From positions 124,001 through 188,000 of the forward strand of contig JAKJXP020000056.1 of the NCBI GenBank assembly GCA_022225965.2: a stretch of 64,000 bases of DNA, given 5' to 3'. A program made the translations under genes and the position numbers. The notes beneath the pieces were generated by a model. That model made no database searches, had not been told where the DNA came from, and worked only from the letters and a program-made list of their open reading frames with translations. Source of the stretch: Diatrype stigma (taxonomy: Eukaryota > Ascomycota > Sordariomycetes > Xylariales > Diatrypaceae). Position 1 is the first letter of the stretch. The number at the start of each line of letters is the position of its first letter. Below are positions 44,936-57,400 of the stretch, in pieces.

Positions 44936-45337
44936 ATGGACTACCTAATCTACTACGTCACCCTCGCCGTCCTCATCGTCGGCACGGTCCTCTACGCGAC
45001 GCGGCAGCGCTGGCTCCCCCTGCTCCCCGAGCTCCCTTTCCTGCCCGACAGCACGCGCGAGTACCTGTACTCGCGCCTGCCCGCCTCCTCCAGCTTCGCG
45101 GCCGACATGGAGGCCGGCCTCTCGAGCGCGACCTTCGACCTGGCGGGCAACGTGGAGGGCGGCGACGGCCGCGCCGGGCTCGACGCCACCGCCAAGGCCG
45201 AGATCCTGAAGATCATGAAGAAGCGCCGCCTCCGCTTCGACGACGCCCGCCGCGCCTACATGGAGCAGCGCTTCAGCGCCAACGGCATCGGCCCCGACGG
45301 CCGCCCCCGCGACCCCAAGTTCGTCAGCTTCTCGTGA
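44936..45337 (+). CDS. DUF2015 small membrane protein
   Basis: 133-aa fungus-specific protein. An N-terminal transmembrane helix (YYVTLAVLIVGTVLYATR) is followed by LPELPFLPDSTREYLYSRLP and a conserved C-terminal block AEILKIMKKRRLRFDDARRA..YMEQRFSANGIGPDGRPRDP and KFVSFS, diagnostic of DUF2015. Function unknown. The frame is open 144 codons upstream, but the family start is the Met just before the helix and the upstream composition is UTR-like. The GC-rich body with a strong third-position G/C bias contrasts with its leader. Tandem GAAGCC hexamers lie just downstream (about 45495-45520). Confidence 0.9.
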   Translation: MDYLIYYVTLAVLIVGTVLYATRQRWLPLLPELPFLPDSTREYLYSRLPASSSFAADMEAGLSSATFDLAGNVEGGDGRAGLDATAKAEILKIMKKRRLRFDDARRAYMEQRFSANGIGPDGRPRDPKFVSFS

Positions 45338-47366
45338 TCGTCGTGAGGAGGTTGCATTTCCGGTCCTCAGGGCGGAGCGAGGTTGAAGCTGGGTCGAATG
45401 GACGGGAGTGAGCGAGCGAGCAAGCGAGCAAAAGGGCGAACACAGCGCTGGCGGTGCCGGCGCCGCCGGAAGTTGCGCGATTCTGAGATTAAGACCGAGG
45501 CCGAAGCCGAAGCCGAAGCCCAGGCTGTGTATAGGGATATAGTGTAGTGACAGAGGGGCGTTTGGAGGGGAGGCAGGCAAGGGAGGAAGGCGTGTAGGAA
45601 GATACCATAACGGAGAGGATTGGGCGAGGGTCGATTCTGTGTTTATATGGATAAGGAGGGGGGAAAGGTACATTGTGATGGCGACTGCGATAGTCACTGC
45701 GGATATGGACCGCAGACCATCGTCGGAGGATGGTTTACTCTGTCGACACGAACACATCACCTTCTGCATTTTGTTTCCTTTCCTTGAGTATTGCAGGCCA
45801 TGGCGTTGTAATGGCTGGGACTACTACCACTACTACTGTTGGAATTATCATCGTTGGTTCCATGTATTTTCGGAGATAGGGGCCGTGGGTTACCTACTAT
45901 TTCCAAGGCGTTACGGGCTCAGTAGAAAGGCGGGCAAGCGTATTAGCGAGGGTGGGGGACTTGGCTGTTGTTCCAGGAGCACTCCTTTAACCTGATGCCC
46001 AAAGCTGGGTACCGGAGGGAATTCCTGGGACTTCGGTTATGTGATGGGCAATTAGATGATGGGGCTATGCAGCATCGAACTTCCCCAGATAGCCGTTATA
46101 TTGGTTCAATCATACAGGTCCGCAGCAGAAATGCCCACTATCACGCCAATTTCGATGAATATTACCACCTTCTCTACATCTTGTGACGTATGCCCATCAT
46201 AAAAGCGAGTGGAACTATATTTAAGGACTTGTATATCCTTAGTTGTTCCTCGGTCCCTACGTAGTTTGCTTATGATGGATAGTCAGCACCGAACTTGGAT
46301 TTATTGGCAACCTCCAAAACTTTGCTGAATCGGCGTCTCGCGACACCCTACTACCTACCTAGGTACCTACATTCAAACGTACTAGGTCCAAGTGTTTCTC
46401 GAGTTGAACTATTGCCAGCAGCTAAAAGGCCCGCTCTCACCCCCTTACTCCCATCTCCATCCAGGCCGGGTGTTCCATGGGCTCGCTTGGTAAGTATTTG
46501 CAAAACCGAAGAAAAATATCAACAACAACAACAGCAACAGGGTATCAGGAAACGACTGCGAGAATCGCTATAGCCGTAGAACCCTAACCAGTAGGTTTGA
46601 CTGCGTTCTGCCTTGGGGCAACCCAATCTGTGTCACAGCACATCATGGCTTTTTTGGTACGCGCTCGCGATAGCAGTGTAGGCACCAGGTCGGCATGTGT
46701 ACAGCAGCCTCGGCATGAAAGGGGTTTGTGACTTGAAGCTCCCTCCCTCGCTACCTTATGCAGTTGGTAAATGGGGGCACCTGGGCCAAAAGTCGCGCAT
46801 ACCAACACGGCTGAAGCTATCCAATCAAAGTCAAAGGCTGATCAACTTGCAGACGTGGTATAGGTTGAGTTATTAGATTTTATTCATTTTCATTATGTAT
46901 TTCAGGGACTTCTCGGCCCCTCCCCTATGTTCCTAAGAGGACAGGGACGGGGAAAGCTGTTTTTGCCCTTTCCCTCCCAACTCATCATCCAGAGGCGCTT
47001 CCCTCCCTTCGTGACGACGTTTGGGGTTGTCATGACTCGCCCCCCCTCGTCCCGAAAACAAAGACAGTATTAAGTATAGTTTGAGTTGTGGCCCCCGTAC
47101 GAACGCCGCCGCCTGATCTGCTCTAGCCCAGGAGGCCAAAAAACATTTTTCGATGCTATATACAATTGTTCCTGACAGCGGCACGTGGCACTGCAAGGAT
47201 CTAAATAATATGGCCCCCTCTACTAAGAGTGGGTTCCTAGAGAATACTGAATCGCTAGCCCCGCGCAAAAACGCGTCGCGGTTTTGCGAGTGGCAATCCG
47301 CAGGTAACAGTTTGTACCTGACGGGGCACCATGGACGCATGCGAATCGCGGAAAAAGAGAACGGGC
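45338..47366. other. Spacer between convergent DUF2015 and ERG3
   Basis: About 2 kb. Contains GAGCGAGC repeats near 45410-45432, a GAAGCC hexamer tract near 45497-45520, a TACCTAGGTA palindrome at 46356-46365 and a CAA/CAG run near 46518-46540. No convincing gene. Confidence 0.5.
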
Positions 47367-48489
47367 TTATTTGTTCTTCTTGCTGACGGCGGAGGAGTCG
47401 TACATCCGGTCGTCCTCGCCCTCGACCTGCTGGACCATCTCCGTGACGCCCTTGAGCTGGTTCTGCCACTCGTCCTTGCTCATCTTCTCCTCCTTCTGGA
47501 AGAGGGCCTCGTTGGGCTTGCGGTAGCTGTTGCCGAGGCGGTCCCAGAGAGTGGTGTACTGGCCGTAGTTGTAGTTGAAGTACAGGTGGTGCATGGTGTG
47601 GCAGGCGGCGCCGTTGATGGCCGGGCTGTTGGCCAGGTACTCGCCGTCGTGGATGAGGATGGTCCAGAAGTTGACGAAGACGAAGAGAGCGACCGACGCG
47701 TACTTGTTGAGCGGGAACAGCATGGGGAAGACGTGGTACGGGATGGACTGCATCCAGCCGTCGACCGGGTGGAAGGCGTGCGAGGCGAAAGGGGTCGGCA
47801 CGATCCACTTGTGGTGAGGCTTGTGCAGGTGCTTGTAGACGAGCGGGTGGTGCAGCCCCCGGTGGATGAGGTAGATGCAGGCGTCGGTGAAGAGGATGAA
47901 GAAGGGGAACTGCAGGATGTCGTACCACAGGCCCGGCCCGTCGGCGCTGTTGTCGTAGAGCTTCGTGTAGCCGTTCACCTCGAGCAGCCAGAACGGCGTC
48001 GTGAGGGCCGACATGCCCGGCATGGCCGAGTTCGCCTGCTTGATCTCGAGCCACATCTGGTTCTTGAGGAACCGGGGGTGCTCCGTGGCCCTCTTGTCGA
48101 AAATCAACATCCACGACAGCGACGCGAACAGGAAGTACAGCAAGAATCCGAAAATCCTAAGCATAGGGAGGCGGGCAGTTAGCAATTGGGCGCCACTCGC
48201 AGAGGCGATGGGAGGCTTCTCCTCCTATCTCTTTACACACATACCATGTTATCAAGAATAAAGTAATGGTCTGGCGGTATATGTTATCTCTGTTCCAGGC
48301 GCTCATGTAGGCGGCCTGGGCAGGCTCGATACGGAAGAAAGACGAGGCCGGCTTGTACTGCCATGACGAAGTGATAGTTGTATTGGCGGCATCTAAGTAG
48401 TCGTAAGGGGCGGCCGGGTTCGCGGGATGAGCCCAGGCGTATATATAGTCGGATATGAAACTATCGGTGATCTCAAGAACGACGTCCAT
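47367..48489 (-). CDS. ERG3: Sterol C-5 desaturase
   Basis: ER-membrane di-iron desaturase of ergosterol synthesis, introducing the C5-C6 double bond; loss is known to affect azole response. Exons 48489..48245 and 48156..47367 (intron GTATGT..TTAG, 88 nt) give 344 aa. The histidine clusters are in the family order: HRGLHH, HLHKPHH and, further on, CHTMHH. The fatty-acid-hydroxylase fold is visible in the hydrophobic segments [18 protein letters not shown] and [17 protein letters not shown]. The N-terminal [19 protein letters not shown] is typical of the fungal enzymes. The C-terminal tail is Lys-rich (SAVSKKNK), compatible with ER retention. The upstream leader has TGTGC repeats. Confidence 0.95.
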
Positions 48490-51435
48490 GGTGGGCGATG
48501 TCGGCTATGCTGCGCTGTGCTGTGCTGTGCAGTGTTGTGTTCGATAGTGAGTGTGTTGTGAAGCTTCGGAAGCTTGAAGCTTGAAGCTAGAGGCTCGAGG
48601 GTGATAGTGGTGGTGATAACAAGAGCAGAGCAGAGAAGAAGGCGAGCCGATAAATATAAAGAGCGTGGATTGCCGGGACTATATCTAGCCCTAGTATTAG
48701 TATGGGAAGGTCGCCTCGAACAGGAGCAGGCGCGGAACTGGAAGCAGCCAGGGTCGGTATTTTCGGTATGGAAATTTTGAGGACAAGACGCTCATGTTCC
48801 ACTACGAGGTAATTTCGCAGAACCCATTAGCGCGAACAATTCGAAGCGGGATTGGATTTGCATGTATCCCGATGTAGCGGGTCCCCACAACCTGGGCTAG
48901 TGGCCGAGTGGCAGCCGCTGTTCTCTCCTGTTTTGCAGCCGTTCCTTCGCGGGTTCTGCGTGTATAAGGAGTCAAGGGGGGCCAAGGTACCAGCGCGGTA
49001 CTTCCGCCACGCTCCTGTCGAGACCCAAAAGACCAAATAGGGAGAACCCTGAAACTGTTGAACATCCGACATATGTACGATAAGATAGTGAACCCCAACT
49101 CGAAAAGAAATTGGCATTGGCAGAAAACACATTCGTTTATTTGTTTATCGAACCATGCCTAACTGCATCTATAGCAATCTCTGGTTGCATCGGCCCATGA
49201 TCGGACGTCATTGAGGAACGAACATGCAAGCCAGGCGGATCATTTGACGATGGCTGTGCAGTGCCCAAGTGCCAGAGCATCCAGTCGCCAGAGCATTGCC
49301 CGGATGGCCACGAATACATAAGCACGGACACCGCGAACTCTCTTCCCAGGCTCACGCTGCAGGTGGTGGTAGTTGAGGTAGTCTAGGTACTCGCTTTCAA
49401 TCCTCCGCCCGCCTTCTCGCGCGTATGTATGTAGTAGCGATACTATGTATGTAGTGATACGTGTGTCAAAGCCTCCATTCGCAGTTACCTACCTACACCA
49501 CCTAGACCTACCTACACGTTGCGACGCTAGGTATACATACTACCTGTGGTGCAGATCTACAAGTCAGGTACAGCATCTACCAGCATCTAGTGGCACGAAA
49601 ATCTAGGTACTAGTTCGAAAAAGGGGGTTCGATGTTCGTTCGATCCGACTCATTGGCCAATCCACTTTCTGCCGCCAGTGCCTGGGCAGTGGGCAGCGCG
49701 GCGTGCAGCGTGAGCGTGGCAGCCCCGGCCTCTCGGTCTTGCGCTGCGTTCAAGGTTGCGTTGTAACTTGTAACTTGTTAGGTACTACCGTACTGGAAGG
49801 ACGGGCGGGCAGGAGCGGGCTGCTACCTACCTAGGTAGGTACGCTGGTCTGGTGCTGGTCTCAGTGATTTCTGGAAAAGTGGCCACTGAGAGAATGAGAT
49901 GCCTGATATGCGGCCGCGTGAAGCTCCCTGATTCGCTCGAATTCCAACATGACACCACCTGGGAGGTCGACTTCCCGAAGTTCCTTCTCCACAAAAGATC
50001 ATGCATTTCTGCAATTCCGCATTAGCCCGCTGCACGCTGCACGCCGCACATTAGGTACCTAGGTACGTACATACCTAGATGTGCCACCTCCAATGTATGG
50101 ACCGCAGAGGTAGCATGCACCGTATGTCCTGTCGCACGCACCGTAGCTGGCACCGTAGCCCACTATATCGCGGAAGGGCGGTTAGTGATTCGTGCGCGGG
50201 CGCACTGCACCGCCGTTTGCCTCTGATCTGATCTGATAACGCAGCCCATGTTTAGGCTTCTTGGCCCTGCCTCCAGGCCCTCCACCCCACTCCCTCGTAT
50301 TCGTATTCTCTCGATGCCTGTCATCAGTCAGCCCTCCGCTTGTTATCCTGACATCTGACATCGCATCCGCCCGATCAACGGAGACCGATCGTTCGCCGCG
50401 CATGATCGGAAATAAGGATCTGTATTCTCGGGTTGTAGCGTACCCCAGGTGGGATTTAGTTTGTCCTGGGTTACGTCAATCGCTTCTTTTCTAGAAGACT
50501 ACTTGGAAATCGGTATTCGGTTCTGTGCCCAGAGCCCTGCGTCGGCTTCCAGCGAGACTGCGAGATTGACACAATGCATTCATCATAGACTACCAAGAAC
50601 TACTTCGGACTTATCACAATGGGTGGAAGAAGACTTTCTCGCTTATCTCATAACCGCTAATGACTGTGAAGGTTGTGTGGTTATGCAAAGCGCGCATACC
50701 CATCCCACCGGCGCCCTGCTGCGTGTACTTGTACCATTTCTTCTGATCTAGGGCCCAGGCGTTCGGAGTGTTTCCGTGACTCAAGAGTTAAGAGGCTACG
50801 GTTTCTCGCCGAGTCAACGGGAGACTATCCAATAGGTCCCAAAAGTGGCAATTACTGACGCCTCTGGCAACCCCCCGGCGATTCTTTAAAGCGCAAGGGG
50901 GGCCCTATCTCTTACTACGCAGTATATCCCAGGAATGCTTTCAATAACTTGATGGGGGTCAAAATAGCCTCGAGAGATATTGCATGGGCCAGCGATTGTC
51001 ACGGTTGAGATATTCATGCGTCGACCAATTATGAAGCGATTCCTCTTAGCACACTCGCGGTTTCAACTTCCCCTACGTGAGTTGACGAGACTCGAGCCAT
51101 TCTTGATTGATATATACAACAACAACTATCAGCCTTTTTGTGGTGGTTATAGCCCAGTACCAGGATAGTCTCACCTCACCTCAGCAAGATCTGCTTAGGA
51201 AGCGCGCAGTTCCAATGCCTCGGGGCACTGGGTGACAGCAGTGTAACAGTGTACAGACAGGGCTGCCACATCGTTCAGCATGACATAGACAATGAAGATA
51301 TAATCAATCAAATGTTGGAGGAAAATATGGTCACATTGAAGTGTCTAAGTATGGACAGTACAAATCTTCTCGGCTATATACAACCTCCATCACGAAGGGA
51401 AAACTCAGTGGTTTCGTCAAAAAAAAAAACAGCCT
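48490..51435. other. Upstream region of ERG3 / downstream of GH55
   Basis: About 2.9 kb without a supported gene. Features: CTGTGCTGTG repeats at 48510-48540, palindromes built from TACCTAGGTA at 49824-49841 and 50055-50066, a GTATGTATGTAGT repeat near 49423-49458, and a run of A at 51420-51429 beside the GH55 stop. Confidence 0.5.
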
Positions 51436-54400
51436 CTACGGCGTATAACGGCCAACAAGCGCGCCCCCGCCGCTCCAACCTCCCTGGAAATCCGGGCTCG
51501 TCGCGATCATGGTCCCGTCACCCAAGCGCAATGCAGTCGAGGCATCCTTGGAGCACATGCCGAAGATCTGCAAGTTATCTGGTGTTTCCGTGATCCAGTG
51601 CAGGGTATCTATCGTGCATGCATAACACAGGTTAGCAAGCCGGATAAATCAATGGGGGAGAATAACGGGGAGGTTGCTCTGCTCGTTCTTCCGGAGAGGG
51701 ACTGGATCAAATTTAAGGGGCTGAACTCACCTTGGCACTCGAAAGTGCCGCACCCCTGGTACCCCGGACCGCTGAAGAACGCCCACGAGGCGGACCCGTA
51801 GTGGTAGATGTCGGCGCCGCCCTGGATGTAGTTGGACAGGCCCATACGGCAGCGCTTGTCGCCGCCGCCGCACCAGGCGTAGTCCGGGTCGCCCCAGCCG
51901 GCGACGTCGGCCGTCCAGGGGGCCGGCACCGTCTGCTCGGCGTTGTCTCCTTGCTCGTAGTTGGTCTCAGACTGCAGCAGCGAGACGAAGACGTTGCGCG
52001 CCTGCCACAGGTTCAGCTGGTATAGCCAGTAGTGCTCCGTGCCAAGCGCGTGCAGCCACGTGCCCGCCGTCGCCTCCACCAGCGTCCCGCCCTTCGCCGC
52101 GATGCTCGACCCCCCCGAGAACCCCTCCGTGATGTGGTCAGCCACCCAGTTCCACACGTTCTCCACGTACACCGACGAGCTTTTCGCTAGGTGCAGCCCG
52201 ATGAACGCCGCTTGGCACTCGTTAGATGCGTCGCCGCACGCGTCTGTCAGCGCTTCTGCACCGCGCGTGCCGCCTACCGTCTGTGGGGAAGGAAAGTTGG
52301 CTTGTCAGCATTGCTCATCGTGGCGGTACCACTGATACTCTCGGATGATATGGTCTGGGTGGTGGGTTGAAAACATTACACGACTATAAGGACCCACAGC
52401 CAGTCGATACTACAGCAAAGGGGAAGAAACGTTGATGGGACGAGTCGATTGGGTTGGAGGGCAGGGAGGGGACAAGACTTACTATCAGAGAGTTCCACAG
52501 TGCCACATCACCGGGGGCGTTGCCAGCCATGTTGAACTGGACGATGATAGCGCCGGGCAGCACATCGGAGACGGTGAAGCGCATGTCGGAGATCTGGGCG
52601 ACGCCGACGTCGCCGTCGTTGCCGACCTGGACGACGGGCTTCGGGTTCGCGCTGTCCTTGAAGGCGTCACCGTTGCCCGTGATGGTAGCCCACGCTTCGC
52701 CGACGATCTGCGAGCCCACCGGCACCAGCAGCGTGTCGTCCACCCGGTACTTGCCGAACGGGAAGTACGCGATCTTGCCGTTGTCCGCCGCGTACTGCAG
52801 CACCGCGTTGAGCGCCGCCGACTCGTCCTGGCTGTTGTCGCCCAGCACCGTCTGCCCGCCGTTCTGCGCCGGGTCCTTCACGTTGACGAAGTCGGCCGCC
52901 GTCTTGTCGGCGTAGTTGGGCGCCGGCACCACGGGGAAGCTCCCGCCGGGCGCCAGGGCCGCCGGCCGCGCCGTCGTCGTCGTCGTGTCCGTATACACCG
53001 GGTTGCCGCCGACGGTGTTGCCGTGCGTGAAGGTGTCGACGTGGTCCTGGCCCTTGAGGATCGTGCCGTCCGGCACGACAACGATGTCCGACGTGGTGTC
53101 CTTGGTCAGGTTATCGATGAGGATGGACGGGTAAACGGTCGTCTTTAGCGTCACGCCCGAGTTGACCGACTTGCCATCCACCAGGCTGATGTACGGGCTG
53201 CCGCCGGTGTTCAGCACCGCGGTGCCCACCGTGTCGAAAGTGGGGGCCACGATGGCGATGGTGGCGCCTCCGTCGATCAGCATGCCGACCGTGTTTTGGT
53301 AGAAGTATATCGACTTGTAAAGGGCCTGCTGGTGCCCGTTGTGCCAGATTCCGTTCTATTCAGAGCAAAATGATCGCTTCGTCAGTGACCTCACGCGACA
53401 TAGGTACAACAGCGTTCAACCAAACCGATGCCTTCAGTCAATTTATGTAACTCACCTGCCCGTGCTCAACCCTGACGTCAGCTAGCCCGAGCGTGGAGCC
53501 TCTCCCAAGCCTAATACCACTGTGTCCCTGTCCATTCACGGAGGGCGCCATCTGGATTTTGACGTTCTGGAGCTGGGCGACTTGTGCAACACCCCACCAG
53601 AGAGCGGTAAACGCGGTGCCTTGTATCGGAAGTCAGCGCAGTCTTGAAGAAGCTATATAGATTATTTCGTGTTGTAGGGTTGTTGTAGGGTTGTTGTAGG
53701 GTTGTTGTAGGGTCGTGCTCACCTCCATCGATGCTCGTCGTGTCGAGGATCAGGTTCTTCACGCCGACGGCGAATGATAATTCTCCAGAGTCCCCAGTGT
53801 CCGGATCCTGACCTGTTTCGCATTGTTAGTCAGTGGCTGCCGGGACAGATAGACTACCCAGCTAGAGGTCAGGTTTACCAGAAAGGAGTGTCGGGTCCGC
53901 GGTGGAAAACCCGGCGGCAGCTTTCAGGACGGGAGGCTTCAAGGTTTCAAGGTTGCAAGGTCAGCGTTGGTACATAGCCATCAGGGCCGTGCGTGTATGC
54001 GCTCACATCGGTGGCATCTCCCATCAGGATGGTATCGGTTTTCATGTAGATCGTCTCGCTGACTTCGTAGATGCCGGGTGGGATGTAGACAACCTGTCGT
54101 CGTTTCCATACGTTAGTCTAGTCTACTCCCACGAGGGCCACTTGTGAGGACGCCAATCAGCGCTACATACCCTCGGCTCGGAGGCTAGCCACTCGCCGGG
54201 GCGGCTCGCTCCGTTTGATGCGTCGTTGATCGCACTCTGGATTCCCGCCCCGCCGTCCTCTGGCTTGACCGAGACGAACACCGAGTAAGAATCGGAAATG
54301 TCGAGCCCCGGGGCGTAACCGCGGTAGTCTCCCGTGTGGTCCATGTTCGCATACCAATAGGTCGACGACGCTTGTCTCGGGGCATTCTTGGCGGGTCCCT

Positions 54401-54482
54401 CGCCGCCGCCGGGGACCGGCGAGGCGAGAACCCCGGCCAGGAAGAGGCCGGCAATGGCGGTAATTGCTGGTGAGCTAATCAT
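51436..54482 (-). CDS. Secreted GH55 beta-1,3-glucanase
   Basis: Extracellular exo/endo-beta-1,3-glucanase of family GH55, 768 aa, in two tandem right-handed beta-helix (pectate-lyase-3-like) domains. Eight exons: 54482..54171, 54093..54007, 53936..53879, 53812..53723, 53619..53456, 53355..52483, 52280..51731 and 51608..51436. A signal peptide (ISSPAITAIAGLFLAGVLAS) is followed by STYWYANMDHTGDYRGYAP, the family's start. Domain 1 includes VVYIPPGIYEVSETIYM and GVKNLILDTTSIDG; domain 2 begins near ADFVNVKDPAQNGGQTVLGD with YFPFGKYRVDDTLLVPVGS. The C-terminal ENVWNWVADH, GTLVEATAGTWLHALGTEH and CGTFECQ match the family. All phases agree. It may act in nutrition, wall remodelling or mycoparasitism. 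Confidence 0.94.
53674..53717 (+). repeat. 11-bp minisatellite inside a GH55 intron
   Basis: About four tandem copies of TTGTAGGGTTG in the 53722-53620 intron of the GH55 gene. The repeat occupies close to half of the intron and leaves donor and acceptor intact. Confidence 0.9.
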
Positions 54483-57400
54483 AGCGTTTTCCTGCGATCT
54501 GTTACCCGCGGCAGTAACTAGTAGTAGTCGCCAGAGACACTCGATGCAGAATCTAACACCAGGGGAAAAGCCCTAGATTAGATCTGGGGGCCGCACCGCA
54601 TATATATACTGGCCAGCATGCGGCCGCCATCGTGGGCCCCGTAACCTAGTAGCATCCAAATTTAGATTCCACGTTGTCGCGAGCGCCCGCAAGGCGTCTT
54701 TGGCTGAGCTCAGCTCTCAGGTTTCGAGCGATCCCTCCTGAAAGGCCCGCTGTGCCCGCGATGCCCGATTTGGGCAGGATCGTCGATCCGGGCTCCATTG
54801 CCGAGCGAGCCCGGTCGCCGGTCGACTGCCCAGAGCGGAGCCGAGAGCTGTTAACCTGCCTAACTAGGCAGCCGATCGATATGTGGTCAGCACCTAGTGA
54901 GCTAATGAACACTAGTTTCGTTAGTTACTGAGAGGCTAGAATCAGCCTCAGAATCCCACTGGGTTTGTTGTCGGTTTGCTGATTCATGCGCTACGACTAT
55001 ATCGTCTTGTTCAGGGGTCGAAGTTGTTGTCATGACGCCATGTCGTCGGGCTGCAGTACCTTTCTGAAGTTATATCTTCTCGCGAGGTGGTGCCTGCGAT
55101 GTTACGTGAAGGCTGTTGTCGTCAACTTCGAGGGTTGCGTGATACGATGTGTAAGCCATAACGTTACAGCGAACACATGGATTTGCCAGTTATCGTATTA
55201 TTTGCGATAGACTCCAAGGCATTCCACAAACGGGGAATACCGTCGGGGATAATAAGGTTGCTCACCACGAGAACGCTATATTGTCTTTACCGTCCCAACT
55301 ACCGCTCCTACCTTCCTTAAAAAGAAATGCTCATCACGATAGTTTCACGGAGGTCTTACTGAGCGTCCCCCTATCTTGGTCAGCTTCTATAGTCATCAAC
55401 ACACCGATGAACGACGAGAACTTCGGCAGTCCGACTCGTGCCTGTAAGGGCGTGATGGGGATGACGAAAAGGCAGAGGGCCCCTTGCTGTGTGCCGTGCA
55501 TTGCTCTAGGCTCCAGCTTCGTGTGTATTGTATCCACAAACCTAGAAATTATATCCGTAGCATCCGAATGTCTATCAGACAGACCGGGCTTTCTTTTGAA
55601 TATATATATACTTTGTTCAGGAAAGGGCAGTGAGGATCGTGGTGCGCAAGCCAGCATGTCTTTCATATGCCACTATCGCAGTTGGTAGTTATACGGGTTA
55701 TCGGAGCTGCGACTGACGCAGCTTAGTCAACGGAATTCCCCCAATAATCGGGTATATATAAGTCAGGAGCAAATCCTCGAAAGATGAGAAATCAGACTTT
55801 AGTTGGCATGGTGGCTATAAGTCCATGGCCTCGTTATATTCGTGCTCTATCGAGTAAGCCATCCTCCTCCTGCCTCCAGATGTCCCGTTGGAGTATTCAA
55901 CCAAGGTAAACAGAGTATTGTGAGTGATACAAAAGTGGGTATAGACGTGTCTTATTGGTAGTAGTCCCACATCCCTTACCTATCATTCTTGATAGTCACG
56001 TTGGTTCTTCAGCTACCATATAGTCATTACTAGATGGTATATGTTACCGCTTTACATTGTATCTACCACGTTGATTATCCATGGCTCAACATCAACCAAC
56101 TACTTCGCCGTTCAGGCTGTTGTATGTCATAGCTAATGCCCATTATACGGATATATCGTGGTCTGTTCAGCCTCGCAACATAGGCTTCGCAAACTATTCT
56201 GATATACTCCAGATTTAAAGCTTCGAGGACTCTTGTTCCCCCTTGTATTATTCAGGGCTATCTGTTATCATAAAACCGCATAAATCACCTCGATGACCTG
56301 ACGAGACGCTACTATCAGAAACTCAGCGCTATGTGAGAGCATACGCTACCATCTCCTTCGACATCTGGGTAGGTTTCAGCCGTTGATACCAGTATCCATC
56401 TTATCGATGAGGGACACATGAGGATCTACGTGGCAGATGCTTCGCAAGTGCCTGAACACCGCCTATGGCCTCCACTATCCCTAGATCATGTACAGACCTA
56501 GCCCCCCGCCCCCTTCGACTTTGGATATCACAAGAAGCTAAGCAAGACTGATTTCTTAGATAGTGAAAGTGAAATCGAACTACTACTAGTAATGCTCAAG
56601 CTAAGGCTTCGAGACCTCCCTGTCTCGTACCAATTAAACGTCGTTCTGGGTTGCTAATGAATAAGTAACCGGTTAGGAGACCAGGAACCAAGCAGCTATG
56701 ACCGGCATATAGCAAAGCATTGTGAGAAAGAAGCATTTAGAACATATATAAAGCCAAGGCAAAACATAGGTAGCATTTAAAGGAGTACTATGTTTCCTCT
56801 TAAAGGGCATGGCGAATGCTTCTCCCTATTCCAATCTCCAGGATAGACTTACGACCGACTCTATGAGCCATTGATTACCTAATTTGTATTTTGAGATTAT
56901 TAGATTCTTAATGATGCAGCAATACCGACATAAAGTCAATGTGACCCACGTAGGCTTCACTAGCTATTGGTGTGTCCCATCATCAAACCTAAATAGCATT
57001 TGAAGTCATGTGCACAGTTGGAAATACCCAAGTGCCCAAAGGTCCAACACATGTTTTCTGAGGCGACGGAGTGTAGGTGTACTTGACCTATGTCTAGTAA
57101 CCCGAAGGCCAGAAAGCGGCTTGACTTCATAGATGTTACCTAGTAATTATTGGCATAACGACTTGTTCAAATACAGTTTGCAGTCCACCTCTTCTCATTA
57201 TGTCACTTGTACTTTTTGAATATATAGTTGTGTGAATAAAGTACGACTAATTATTAAACCGCCGCATAAGTTAAGCAATAATCGAAGTTATCTAAAGATA
57301 ACCGGCCACTCATTAAGGGAGCTGGATATTGAAACATTACATATCTATACATTTGTCCTAGGTACTACGTAGTAGTGAAAAGGTCATATTGACGTGTTCG

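Noticed and set aside
44945..45769. 274-codon ORF antisense to DUF2015
   Set aside because: Ala/Val/Gly-rich shadow of a strongly GC-biased gene.
46933..48114. 393-codon ORF overlapping ERG3 in another frame of the same strand
   Set aside because: His/Arg/Pro-rich shadow frame; ERG3 histidine boxes are in the neighbouring frame.
47331..48182. 283-codon plus-strand ORF opposite ERG3
   Set aside because: Val/Glu/Arg-rich antisense shadow without any domain.
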